From: an uncultured Prevotella sp. | GTDB lineage: Bacteria > Bacteroidota > Bacteroidia > Bacteroidales > Bacteroidaceae | NCBI GenBank assembly: GCA_900543975.1 | Contig: UQTI01000061.1 | Span: 1-17,855, forward strand | Direction: 5' to 3' | DNA length: 17,855 nucleotides | Part shown: one piece after another, positions 7,174 to 14,920 of the stretch | Layout of the letters: the number at the start of each line of letters is the position of its first letter | Position numbering within the stretch: the first letter of the stretch is position 1 | Translations under genes and position numbers: made by a program | Notes under the pieces: model-generated | What the model was told of the DNA's origin: nothing | The model's database searches: none | Seen by the model: only the letters and a program-made list of their open reading frames with translations

Positions 7174-7236
7174 TTTGACATTCATAAATATTGATTTGAC
7201 ATTCATAAATGTAAATTTGACATTCATACAAATAAA
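7174..7236. repeat. Three direct 21-bp repeats
   Basis: Three units of exactly 21 bp (7174-7194, 7195-7215, 7216-7236) each begin TTTGACATTCATA and differ in the last third. The period equals two helical turns. They lie 15 bp after the 78-aa ORF and just before the terminator at 7242, far from any start codon of a confident gene. Confidence 0.9.
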
Positions 7237-7241
7237 AAAGA

Positions 7242-7281
7242 AATCCCCACATCCTGCACGGTTATGCAAGATGTGGGGATT
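7242..7281 (-). terminator. Strong intrinsic terminator of the S41 protease transcript
   Basis: Positions 7242-7258 pair with 7265-7281, a 17-bp stem with one mismatch and a 6-nt loop, GC-rich at its core (CCCCACATC). On the minus strand it is followed by TTTCTTTTTTATTTG, a typical T-tract. A second, weaker inverted repeat (7301-7311 with 7321-7331) precedes it in that direction. It ends transcripts coming from 7388 and may also stop plus-strand transcription. Confidence 0.9.
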
Positions 7282-7387
7282 GTCGTTTCTGGATATTTCT
7301 GATGCTTAAGCTATGATGATGCTTGGGCATCTTCGTTTCTTGTCTTCTTTTCTTCGTTTTTTATCTGCGTTTTTTTTTGCGGCTGTC

Positions 7388-9013
7388 TCATTGTATGAGT
7401 TGTAGCGCCTTCTGCACGATGTGGTTGTTCTCGTTTATTATGCAGAAATACTGGCTCATGTCCCACAGGTCGCGTGCCACGAGCGCCTTGAGCTGCAAGC
7501 GGAGCTGTGGGAGCGTGCGCTTAAGCTCGTCATCGTCCTTAGGCTTGACGTTGTCTTTGGCGGCATCGGCAAGGAGCGTGTCGATGACGTTTTGCGGCAC
7601 CTCGTAGCTGTCCTTGAACTTGTCAAACGACGCATACTTCTTGCGCAGCTCCTTGCGGTGCGTGTCGATGTAACGCAGGCTGGCGTTTATGATGTAGCTC
7701 TTTGCCGAGAGCTGACGGTGGAACGGCGTGTACTGGGTTGTGTCGAGCGGCACAAAAAAGTCGGGCATGATGCCACCGCCGCCATAGACCACGCGGTGGC
7801 GTCGCAGGGTGTAACACTTTAGCGAGTCGGCAAAATGGATGCTGTCGGCGCTGTAGAGCTCGCCGTGCTTGAAGCGTTTTTCTATGTCCATGGCATAAGC
7901 GTCCTTGTCGCCCTTGACATACGGCTTCTGTATGCAGCGGCCGGAGGGTGTGAAATAGTGGGCGATGGTGAGACGAATCATCGAGCCGTCCTTAAACTCT
8001 ATGGGGCGCTGCACCAGACCCTTGCCGAAGGAGCGGCGGCCTACCACCTGTGCGCGGTCCTGGTCCTGAAGCGCTCCCGACACGATCTCTGCTGCCGAAG
8101 CCGAATATTCGTTCACGAGCACCATGACCTTGCCGTCAAGGAGCTTGCCCTTGCCGTCGGCGTTATATTCGTGTCGGCGGCTGGAGCGTCCCTCGGTGTA
8201 GACGATGAGGTCGTTCTTGTGCAGAAACTCGTTCACGATCTGTATGGCCGACTGCATGTAACCGCCGCCGTTCTCCTGAAGGTCGAGTATGAGGTCGCGC
8301 ATGCCGTGCTGCTTGAGCGAGTCGACACCTTCCATAAACTCGTTATAGGTGGTGGCACCGAAGCTGCCTATGCGTATGTATCCCACCTTCGGGCGTATCA
8401 TGTAAACGGCATCGATGGTTTTCACCGGGATCTTGTCGCGTGTGACGACAAACGTGAGCTTGTCGGCGATGCCACGTCGCACGACGGTGAGCTTCACCTT
8501 CGTGCCTTTCTTTCCGCGCAGACGCTTCACGATGTCCTCGCGGCTCATCTTCACGCCCGCGATGGCTGTGTCGTTGACCGCCACAATGCGGTCGCCAGCC
8601 AGCACGCCGACCTTCTCTGACGGGCCGTTGAGCGTGGGTTGAATGACCATGAGCGTGTCTTGCGACATGTTAAACTGCACGCCTATTCCCTCGAACGACC
8701 CTTGCAGCGGTTCGTTCATGGCCTGTGTCTCCTTGGCTGTGGTGTAAGACGAGTGTGGGTCGAGCTTCTCAAGCATGCCTTTGATGCCGTCCTCCACGAG
8801 CTTCTGCTCGTCCACGGAGTCGACATAAAGGTTGCTGATAGCCATCTCTGCTATTTGCAGCTTGCGCATTGGGCTGTCATCGCCAAGGTTCATGCGCAGC
8901 TGAGCCATGGCGCTCACCCACACAAGCGAGAGCACAACAAGAGCCGTAAGCCGCCTGCCGTAAGATCTGCTCATGTCATAAAATCTGCGCCTATCGCGCA
9001 ATATATGTTCCAT
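7388..9013 (-). CDS. S41 family C-terminal processing peptidase with PDZ domain
   Basis: This 541-aa serine protease of the CtpA/Prc type probably acts in the periplasm on unfolded or tagged envelope proteins. A signal sequence sits near the N-terminus (hydrophobic LTALVVLSLVWVSA, cleavage near AMAQ, residue 38). A PDZ domain spans about 107-190 (GSFEGIGVQF, GVLAGDRIVAVND). The peptidase core follows, with GYIRIGSF at 211-218 and LDLQENGGG at 243-251. The nucleophile is Ser306 in EYSASAAEI and the base is Lys331 in GRRSFGKGLVQ; their 25-residue spacing matches the family's Ser-Lys dyad. About 200 residues of C-terminal extension follow. I chose the ATG at 9013, preceded by GAGGAAA. A TTG at 9031 or the ATG at 8974, which would leave a shorter signal peptide, are alternatives. 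It follows parE after about 190 bp of repeats. Confidence 0.93.
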   Translation of the reverse strand: MEHILRDRRRFYDMSRSYGRRLTALVVLSLVWVSAMAQLRMNLGDDSPMRKLQIAEMAISNLYVDSVDEQKLVEDGIKGMLEKLDPHSSYTTAKETQAMNEPLQGSFEGIGVQFNMSQDTLMVIQPTLNGPSEKVGVLAGDRIVAVNDTAIAGVKMSREDIVKRLRGKKGTKVKLTVVRRGIADKLTFVVTRDKIPVKTIDAVYMIRPKVGYIRIGSFGATTYNEFMEGVDSLKQHGMRDLILDLQENGGGYMQSAIQIVNEFLHKNDLIVYTEGRSSRRHEYNADGKGKLLDGKVMVLVNEYSASAAEIVSGALQDQDRAQVVGRRSFGKGLVQRPIEFKDGSMIRLTIAHYFTPSGRCIQKPYVKGDKDAYAMDIEKRFKHGELYSADSIHFADSLKCYTLRRHRVVYGGGGIMPDFFVPLDTTQYTPFHRQLSAKSYIINASLRYIDTHRKELRKKYASFDKFKDSYEVPQNVIDTLLADAAKDNVKPKDDDELKRTLPQLRLQLKALVARDLWDMSQYFCIINENNHIVQKALQLIQ

Positions 9014-9039
9014 AATTTTACGTTTCCTCAATTAAAAAT

Positions 9040-9208
9040 TCAAAAATGAAAACTCAAAATTAAAAATTAAAAATTCAAAATTGAATAATTCCTAATCGGC
9101 GCAGCCGACAATTCAAAATTCAAAACTCAAAATTCAAAACTCAAAATTGAATAATTCCTAATCGGCGCAGCCGATAATTCAAAACTCAAAATTCAAAATT
9201 CAAAATTC
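9040..9208 (-). repeat. Heptamer repeats with two 66-bp-spaced hairpin units at the 3' end of parE
   Basis: Read on the minus strand, GAATTTT/GAGTTTT heptamers begin at 9208, inside the last codons of parE, and continue in blocks across the gap to the S41 gene. Two identical 28-nt stretches (9081-9108 and 9147-9174), 66 bp apart, each contain a perfect 5-bp hairpin TCGGC-GCA-GCCGA and the flank TTGAATAATTCCTAA. The element resembles the one at 4691-4808 in heptamer sequence and in having a short GC hairpin, though the hairpin sequence differs. Confidence 0.88.
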
Positions 9209-11155
9209 AGAATCTGGCAAATCCTCCTCAATGACGAGGTTGTCGATGATGAAGTTTTGTCGTTCGGGCGTGTTCTTGCCCATATAGTAGGCGAGAAGCT
9301 TCTGCACCTGGTCGGTCTTGTGTAGCGTCACCTGCTCAAGGCGCATGTCGGGTCCGATGAAATGTACAAACTCATCGGGCGAGATCTCTCCCAGACCTTT
9401 GAATCGGGTGATCTCAGGGTCGGGACCGAGGGCGCGTATGGCAGCCACACGCTCCTCCTCGCTGTAGCAGTAGCGCGTAATGAAGTCGCTCTTGCGCTCG
9501 CCCTTCGCCAGCTTCTTGTCGGCATCGGCAATGACCGCCTTGTCCTTGATCTTCGTGCGGCGGTTACGCACGCGGAAGAGCGGCGTCTGAAGCACGAACA
9601 CATGGCCCTTCTTTATAAGCTCCGGGAAGAACTGCAAGAAGAAGGTTATGATGAGCAGACGGATGTGCATGCCGTCGACATCGGCATCGGTAGCCACGAT
9701 GACCTTGTTGTAACGCAGGGTGTCGAGACCCTCTTCTATGTCGAGAGCGGCCTGGAGGAGGTTAAACTCCTCGTTCTCGTAGACCACCTTCTTGGTGAGA
9801 CCGAACGAGTTGAGAGGCTTGCCGCGCAGCGAGAACACCGCCTGTGTGTTTACATCGCGGCTCTTCGTTATGCTTCCGCTTGCCGACAGACCCTCGGTTA
9901 TGAAGATCGACGACTCTTCCTTGCGGTCGTTCTTGGCGTCGGAGAAATGGATGCGGCAGTCGCGCAACTTCTTGTTGTGAAGGTTAGCCTTCTTTGAGCG
10001 CTCGCGTGCCAGCTTCGTGACGCCGGCCATCGCCTTGCGTTCCTTCTCGCTCTCCTCGATCTTCTGCTTCATGACCTCCGCCACGTCGGGGTGAATGTGC
10101 AGGAAATTGTCGATCTCGCGCTTTATGAAGTCGCCGACATACTTGTTTATGCTCTCGCCGCCGGGAGCCATCTGCAACGAGCCGAGCTTGATCTTTGTCT
10201 GGCTCTCAAACATGGGCTCCTCCACGTTTATGGCGATGGCAGCCACCAAGCCGTTGCGTATGTCGCCAAACTCATAGTTTTTGTTGAAAAACTCTTTGAT
10301 GGTTCGCGCGATGTGCTCCTTGAAGGCGCTCTGGTGTGTGCCTCCCTGGGTGGTGTGCTGTCCGTTTACGAACGAGTGATATTCCTCGCCATATTGGTCG
10401 GTGTGTGTGAACGCTATCTCTATGTCCTCGCCCTTGGCGTGGATGATGGGATAGAGCCCGTCTGTGGTCATGGTGTCGTTGAGAAGGTCTACCAGACCGT
10501 TGCGCGACAAGATGCGCCGTCCGTTATACATGATGGCGAGGCCCGTGTTGAGGTAGGTGTAGTTGCGCAACATGGTCTCCACGATGTCGTCGTGGAAGCT
10601 GTAGCCAATGAACAGTGTGTCGTCGGGCTGGAAGAAGATGTAGGTACCGTTCTCGTCGTCGGTCTTTTCGGTGGTGTCGCTCTTGAGGACACCGCGCTCG
10701 AAGGTCAGTGCGCGCACCTTGCCGTCGCGGAACGATTTCACCTCGAAGTGCGATGACAGGGCGTTGACCGCCTTCACGCCCACACCGTTCAGGCCGACGC
10801 TCTTCTTAAAGGCTTTCGAGTCGTACTTGCCTCCTGTGTTGAGCATGGACACCGCCTCGACGAGCTTGCCTTGAGGTATGCCGCGGCCATAGTCGCGCAC
10901 GCTCACGCTGCGGTTCTCGTTGATCTCTACCTCTATGCGCTTTCCAGCGTTCATGCGGAACTCGTCGATAGAGTTGTCTACCACCTCCTTAAGCAGCACA
11001 TAGATGCCGTCTTCAGGCAGGTTGCCGTCGCCCAGACGGCCTATGTACATGCCGGGACGTGTGCGCACATGCTCCATGTCGGAGAGGTGGCGTATGTTGT
11101 CATCGGTGTAGGAGGCCGTGGGTTGCTCGTTCATTATCTCGTTTTCCTCTTTCAT
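9200..11155 (-). CDS. parE: DNA topoisomerase IV subunit B
   Basis: This is the ATPase/TOPRIM subunit of a type IIA topoisomerase, which works with ParC to decatenate chromosomes. The 651-aa protein is of the Bacteroidetes ParE rather than GyrB form, shown by RPGMYIGRLGDG and DDGIYVLL-like GIYVLLKEVVDNSIDE near the N-terminus. GHKL motifs include VVDNSIDE, GRGIP and GLNGVGVKAVNALS. The TOPRIM acidic residues are Glu421 in ITEGLSASGS and Asp490/492/494 in TDADVDG. Leu423 replaces the Asp of the canonical EGDSA motif. The first ATG (11155) lies 13 nt after the upstream gene's stop; an internal ATG at 11134 with GAGG upstream is an alternative. No parC is in the window. The stop codon belongs to the downstream heptamer repeat. 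Confidence 0.93.
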   Translation of the reverse strand: MKEENEIMNEQPTASYTDDNIRHLSDMEHVRTRPGMYIGRLGDGNLPEDGIYVLLKEVVDNSIDEFRMNAGKRIEVEINENRSVSVRDYGRGIPQGKLVEAVSMLNTGGKYDSKAFKKSVGLNGVGVKAVNALSSHFEVKSFRDGKVRALTFERGVLKSDTTEKTDDENGTYIFFQPDDTLFIGYSFHDDIVETMLRNYTYLNTGLAIMYNGRRILSRNGLVDLLNDTMTTDGLYPIIHAKGEDIEIAFTHTDQYGEEYHSFVNGQHTTQGGTHQSAFKEHIARTIKEFFNKNYEFGDIRNGLVAAIAINVEEPMFESQTKIKLGSLQMAPGGESINKYVGDFIKREIDNFLHIHPDVAEVMKQKIEESEKERKAMAGVTKLARERSKKANLHNKKLRDCRIHFSDAKNDRKEESSIFITEGLSASGSITKSRDVNTQAVFSLRGKPLNSFGLTKKVVYENEEFNLLQAALDIEEGLDTLRYNKVIVATDADVDGMHIRLLIITFFLQFFPELIKKGHVFVLQTPLFRVRNRRTKIKDKAVIADADKKLAKGERKSDFITRYCYSEEERVAAIRALGPDPEITRFKGLGEISPDEFVHFIGPDMRLEQVTLHKTDQVQKLLAYYMGKNTPERQNFIIDNLVIEEDLPDSEF

Positions 11156-11168
11156 AGTTGCGCCAACC

Positions 11169-12314
11169 TTAAATCTTCTTTATGTAACATTTGCGTCTCT
11201 TGTGAATCTGGTGGTCGAAGGCTGTCCACTGGCTCTGTACCGAGTCGTTGGTCTCCATCTCCACCTGTGTCTCGCCCCACTCGAAGCCATAGGCGTTATA
11301 TCGCGGAATGAGGTCAGAGAAGAGCAGCGCGTTGGCACCCTTTGAGCGATACTCGGGCAGCACGCCCACGAGCAGCAGGTCCACGATCTTGGTCTTGTGG
11401 GCCTTGATGGCGCGGAGCACGGGCCACCAGCCGAAGGGCAGCAGACGTCCGCGACGACACTTCTGCAGAGCCTTCGAGAGCGATGGTATGGTTATGCCCA
11501 CGCCCACAAGCTTGTTGTTGGCTGTGCTGTCTTCGATGAGGGTTATGAGGCCGAGGTCTGCTAAGGGAAAATACATGTTGATGTATTGCTCGATCTGCTT
11601 GTCGGTGAGGGGCGAATAGCCATAGAGGTGGCTGTAGGTCGTGTTTATAAGTTCAAAAATCTTATAACCGTAACCTTCCTCAAAGATCTCCTTCTTGGTG
11701 AGCTTCTTCACGCGAAGGCCGTAGCGCTTCTGTATCATCTGCGCGATCTTTGACATCTTCTCAGGCACCTTCTCAGGCACAAAGATCTTATATTCCACAT
11801 AGGTGTTGTCCACAGAGTAGCCCTCCATGGCTTCAAAGTGTTTGGGATAGTAGGGATAGTTGTAGATGGTCGCCATGGTGCCGAGCTGGTCGAAGCCATG
11901 GGTGAGCATGCCCTCGGGGTCCATGTCGGTGAAGCCGAGCGGTCCCACCATCTCGGTCATGCCCTTGGAGCGGCCATAGTCTTCGACAGCCTTCATGAGA
12001 GCTGCCGACACCTCGCGGTCGTCGACAAAGTCGATCCATCCGAAGCGCACCGACTTCTGGTTCCACTTCTCGTTGGCGAGGTTATTTATTATCGCAGCCA
12101 CACGTCCCACGATCTTGCCATCCTTGTAGGCAAGGAAATATTCGGCCTCGCAAAAGTCGAAAGCAGCGTTGCGGTCCTTGCGTAGGGTGTTCAGCTCGTC
12201 GCTGTAGAGGTTGGGCACATCGTAGGCGTTGCCCTTGTAGAGGTCATAGTGGAACTCGATGAACTCTTTCAGCTCGGTTCGGGTCTCCACTTTCTTAATC
12301 AGTACTGATGACAT
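11169..12314 (-). CDS. GNAT-fold acyltransferase, YghO-like family
   Basis: This 381-aa protein is probably cytoplasmic or peripheral to the membrane, with no signal peptide. It resembles the YghO-like group often labelled GNAT N-acetyltransferase in Bacteroidetes. The N-terminal half has EAEYFLAYKDGKIVGRVAAI (residues about 56-75) and GPLGFTDMDPEGML. The C-terminal half has LLVGVLPEYRSKGANALLF, an acyl-CoA-binding loop of the GNAT type, followed by EMETND and a basic end (HKRRKCYIKKI). The substrate is unknown. Proteins of this general type include, as I recall, the bacterial ceramide synthase of Caulobacter, and Bacteroidales make sphingolipids, so a lipid N-acyltransferase role is a reasonable guess. 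It has its own promoter-like sequence and is followed by parE after 13 nt. Confidence 0.75.
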   Translation of the reverse strand: MSSVLIKKVETRTELKEFIEFHYDLYKGNAYDVPNLYSDELNTLRKDRNAAFDFCEAEYFLAYKDGKIVGRVAAIINNLANEKWNQKSVRFGWIDFVDDREVSAALMKAVEDYGRSKGMTEMVGPLGFTDMDPEGMLTHGFDQLGTMATIYNYPYYPKHFEAMEGYSVDNTYVEYKIFVPEKVPEKMSKIAQMIQKRYGLRVKKLTKKEIFEEGYGYKIFELINTTYSHLYGYSPLTDKQIEQYINMYFPLADLGLITLIEDSTANNKLVGVGITIPSLSKALQKCRRGRLLPFGWWPVLRAIKAHKTKIVDLLLVGVLPEYRSKGANALLFSDLIPRYNAYGFEWGETQVEMETNDSVQSQWTAFDHQIHKRRKCYIKKI

Positions 12315-12387
12315 TATTTTAAATTCGAATTCGTATTTTTTTACTTGTTGTCACGGCGCCGTTTGCGCTCAATTGTGGTATGAAATG

Positions 12388-12395
12388 CAAAATTA
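12388..12395 (-). promoter_or_regulatory. Probable -7 box for the YghO-like/parE transcript
   Basis: On the minus strand this reads TAATTTTG, fitting TAnnTTTG, 73 nt before the ATG at 12314. A TTG 22 nt further upstream may be the -33 element. It lies in the 114-bp gap after the methyltransferase gene. Confidence 0.5.
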
Positions 12396-12428
12396 GCAAT
12401 TAAATGGCAAAAAACCGCAAAAAGCCCG

Positions 12429-13889
12429 TTAAATTCTCTTACACAACAAGATAACATGGGTGCCATCGGCTGCCGTGGTGCCAAACACATAGCTGTCGCC
12501 ACCGTCTTTAAGCGCCAGCTTCTTGCGCAGGGCATCGGCCGAGAGAGGCATGTTGCGCACAGCCACGTTGGCACTGTTTATGTCCGCAAGCAGGGCTTTA
12601 AGGCTCTGACGGTTCATTGTGGAGCAGCCTGTGATGGCAAACTGTCGGCCAGGGAAACCGTTGACCATGGCGTTGCTGACAAACAGGTTGCTGTTGCGTC
12701 CCAAGGCTCTGAGGCCATAGCGCACGGCAAGCAGACCGAAGCAGCCGGCCTTCATGATGGAGGCGTTGGGCTCGTAGAGGTAGAGGGGCGCTGGGGCTTC
12801 AGCATGTTGTGACGTTGCGGTAGTGGGAGACGCGGCGAACAGCTCGCCGGCATCCTGGAGCGGCGGCAACGGTTGCTGCTCGCCCTCGGTGTGGGTGAAG
12901 GAGAAGCGTTCTGTGTCGTTGACGCAGGTCACGCTCACGCTGTCGTGGCTGTCGCTGTCTGCCACAAGCAGCAGTTCCTTACACTCGCCACCCGTTGCCA
13001 CGATGTGTACCTCTGCCACGCTGCCGCACATGTCGGCCACGGCCTTGTGCCAGTCGAGCATGGGTGAGAGCTTGATCATGACCTTGCGCCCCTTGGAGAC
13101 GAGCAACGGGCGAAGGGCAGACACGTCGGGTGTGCAGTCGGCTATCGCCACGGTCTTGCCGCCGTGGCCGTCGCGGCGTGCCGGGTCAATGAAGATGAGG
13201 TTGGCGGGCGGCATGTCCTGCAACAGACGCTCGGCTTCGCTGTTTGCCACGCACGCGTTGTCCAAGCCCAGCACGCGGAAGTTGTGACGGGCTATGGCGC
13301 AGAGCTGCGGGTTGCGCTCACAATAGATGGCGCGGTCAAAGAGCGGCGCGATGAAGGAGAAGTCGACACCGAAGCCTCCCGTGAGGTCTACCGCCAGCGT
13401 GGATGACGTGTCGGTCGAGAACTCGCTATGGCTCAAGATGTCGATATACTTTAAGCCTTCAATGTCTTTCAGGTTTTCTGCATCTTTCAAAATCTCCGTT
13501 TCCTTCACCTCAACATCGTCGGTTGTCTCCAGCGTCAGGCGCTTTGCCAGCTCAGCCTTGTAACGGGCCGTCTGCTCCGACGAGCATTGCTCCATGGAGA
13601 GATGCGGCGGATACACAATGGCATCATTCTTTGCCCATGTGGGCAACTTGCGCTGCGCTGTCTGCCACCCTGCAATCTGTTCGAGAGCTAAGGTGAGGTC
13701 AAACTCGGCATCGCGCGGGGCGCGAAGGGCCAGGGTGCGCACGTCGTCATTGCGATGCTGGCGTATGAACGCTTGCATCTTGGGCGCGAGCACCAGTTTG
13801 TCTATAGGAACCACCGTCGGGTCCAACGTCACAGTTTGTTCTACTGTTGTCGTTATGTTGTCGTTCGTTTGCGTCTTCTTGTCTTTCAT
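12429..13889 (-). CDS. Class I SAM-dependent methyltransferase with THUMP-like C-terminal domain
   Basis: This 486-aa protein is probably an RNA-modifying methyltransferase of the Bacteroidetes THUMP-like family; its target is not known to me. Motif I, VDLTGGFGVDFSF, is at residues 167-179. The acidic CERNPQL follows, and the catalytic-region motif IDPARRD is at 234-240 with ADCTPDV after it. MIKLSPMLDW at 271-280 and GGECKELLLV follow, and residues about 368-486 form the THUMP-like end (EPNASIMKAG, FPGRQFAI). Two stretches look inserted: residues about 119-165, which contain a four-fold hexapeptide repeat (E-x-L-K-x-x type, 132-155), and 311-367, which is Ser/Thr/Ala-rich. The ATG at 13889 is the first plausible start; the first 30 residues look unconserved. 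It follows the VanX-like gene after about 150 bp. Confidence 0.85.
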   Translation of the reverse strand: MKDKKTQTNDNITTTVEQTVTLDPTVVPIDKLVLAPKMQAFIRQHRNDDVRTLALRAPRDAEFDLTLALEQIAGWQTAQRKLPTWAKNDAIVYPPHLSMEQCSSEQTARYKAELAKRLTLETTDDVEVKETEILKDAENLKDIEGLKYIDILSHSEFSTDTSSTLAVDLTGGFGVDFSFIAPLFDRAIYCERNPQLCAIARHNFRVLGLDNACVANSEAERLLQDMPPANLIFIDPARRDGHGGKTVAIADCTPDVSALRPLLVSKGRKVMIKLSPMLDWHKAVADMCGSVAEVHIVATGGECKELLLVADSDSHDSVSVTCVNDTERFSFTHTEGEQQPLPPLQDAGELFAASPTTATSQHAEAPAPLYLYEPNASIMKAGCFGLLAVRYGLRALGRNSNLFVSNAMVNGFPGRQFAITGCSTMNRQSLKALLADINSANVAVRNMPLSADALRKKLALKDGGDSYVFGTTAADGTHVILLCKRI

Positions 13890-13993
13890 TATGTTGTCTG
13901 TGTTGATTGTTTTTTAAGCAATGGTTTCTTGTTCATTGTCTTTATTGTTCTTTGTTTTATAAAATTAAGAGCAAGCAAATGTCGTTGTCACTC

Positions 13994-14025
13994 GTATATG
14001 CGTCACTTGGAGACTGTATATGCGT
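13994..14025. repeat. Two 10-bp direct repeats spaced 22 bp
   Basis: GTATATGCGT occurs at 13994-14003 and again at 14016-14025, a 22-bp spacing. It lies upstream of the methyltransferase start and just 3' of the VanX-like stop. It could be an operator for the methyltransferase gene, but no clear promoter box accompanies it. Confidence 0.35.
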
Positions 14026-14037
14026 TGCTTTTCTACA

Positions 14038-14790
14038 CTATCTTATGGCTTTGTAATATTTCTTTGCCGTGGCTCTCGACACGAGGTTGAAGTGCCACCA
14101 CTCTGTGCGCAAGGCTCTGTAGCCGGCGTAGCGCATGACCTCGCGCAGCAACTGGCGGTTGCGCAGAGCCTGTCGGCTGATCTTGTGGCTTGCAACGAGC
14201 TGCTGCTCGGCATCGATGTGGGCGGCGCGGCCCATATAGTCGATCTTCGTGCCCATGTCGAGGGTGTCGCCCTTGGCGTCGCAGAGCGTTATGTCGACCG
14301 CCAGTCCGTAGTTGTGCATGCCCCCGCCGTGGGCAGGGTTGCTCACATAGATGTCTTTTGACGTGTTCTTGACCGCATCCCACATCTTCTGCTGTATGTG
14401 CATGGGGCGGGCGGCATCATAGACCTTCAGGCTGAGGTCAGGGCGCAGCTGCTTCAGTCGGCGCTGTGCCTTGACGAGAGCCGTGGCAGCCTTGGGGTGG
14501 AGATAGGCCTCGCGCAGGTCGCCATAGAGCACACGGCCGGTGAAATTGTCGGCGCGGGCATACATCAGCGACACATGTATGGAGGGGTCGGCATCCTGAA
14601 TGTTCACATAGCCCGCCTTTGCCAGCTGCTGTGCGGTGGCGCTCAACGTCTTGCCTTTGGGCTGTGCCTCAACGCTGGCTGTCTTGCCTTCGGTCAAAGC
14701 CTTTACGTTTACATCTTCACATCTTGATTGGGCAGTGATAATGCATGCCGCAGAAGCGACAATGAAAATAAATAGATAGAATTTCTTCAT
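14038..14790 (-). CDS. Exported D-alanyl-D-alanine dipeptidase, VanX/DdpX family (peptidase M15D)
   Basis: This zinc peptidase hydrolyses D-Ala-D-Ala; it is 250 aa long. The family residues are all present: Arg128 in YDAARP, zinc ligands His159 and Asp166 in GGMHNYGLAVDIT, catalytic Glu230 and ligand His233 in EWWHF. The spacing H-x6-D and E-x2-H matches VanX. An N-terminal signal peptide (FYLFIFIVASAACIITA, residues 4-20) makes it periplasmic or envelope-bound. A role in peptidoglycan recycling or dipeptide use is therefore likelier than glycopeptide resistance, and no vanH or vanA homologue is nearby. Residues 25-55 are a Lys/Ala-rich linker. A near-perfect promoter stands just upstream. 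Confidence 0.92.
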   Translation of the reverse strand: MKKFYLFIFIVASAACIITAQSRCEDVNVKALTEGKTASVEAQPKGKTLSATAQQLAKAGYVNIQDADPSIHVSLMYARADNFTGRVLYGDLREAYLHPKAATALVKAQRRLKQLRPDLSLKVYDAARPMHIQQKMWDAVKNTSKDIYVSNPAHGGGMHNYGLAVDITLCDAKGDTLDMGTKIDYMGRAAHIDAEQQLVASHKISRQALRNRQLLREVMRYAGYRALRTEWWHFNLVSRATAKKYYKAIR

Positions 14791-14797
14791 ACTTCTG

Positions 14798-14828
14798 CAA
14801 ACTTACGCATTTTTTGCCAAACAGCAAA
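14798..14828 (-). promoter_or_regulatory. Bacteroidetes-type promoter of the VanX-like gene
   Basis: On the minus strand, TTTG (14825-14828), a 19-nt spacer and TAAGTTTG (14798-14805) match the -33/-7 consensus exactly. The -7 box ends 7 nt before the ATG at 14790, so the transcript would be nearly leaderless, or translation may start slightly later. Confidence 0.75.
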
Positions 14829-14857
14829 AAAATATCGGGACGTAAGGATAAAAAAAT

Positions 14858-14894
14858 AAGGTGAACTCTCTTGTTTTTAAAGAGAATTCACCTT
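14858..14894 (-). terminator. Strong intrinsic terminator at the end of the LRR/small-peptide transcript
   Basis: Positions 14858-14872 pair with 14880-14894, a 15-bp stem with a single G-T pair and a 7-nt loop. On the minus strand TTATTTTTTTATCC follows the stem. The nearest confident minus-strand gene upstream ends at 15213, so about 320 nt of transcript, including both structured repeats, would lie between its stop and this terminator. Confidence 0.88.
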
Positions 14895-14920
14895 TATGTG
14901 TTTTATGGAGGGGAAATCCC

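Noticed and set aside
7835..8620. Long open frame opposite the S41 protease, and similar ones opposite parE (9362-9997, 10091-10756).
   Set aside because: These mirror the codon bias of strong genes on the other strand and show no motifs of their own.
14038..14790. Glycopeptide resistance gene vanX.
   Set aside because: It is a single gene with an export signal and no vanH, vanA or regulator nearby, so a general dipeptidase is the better call.
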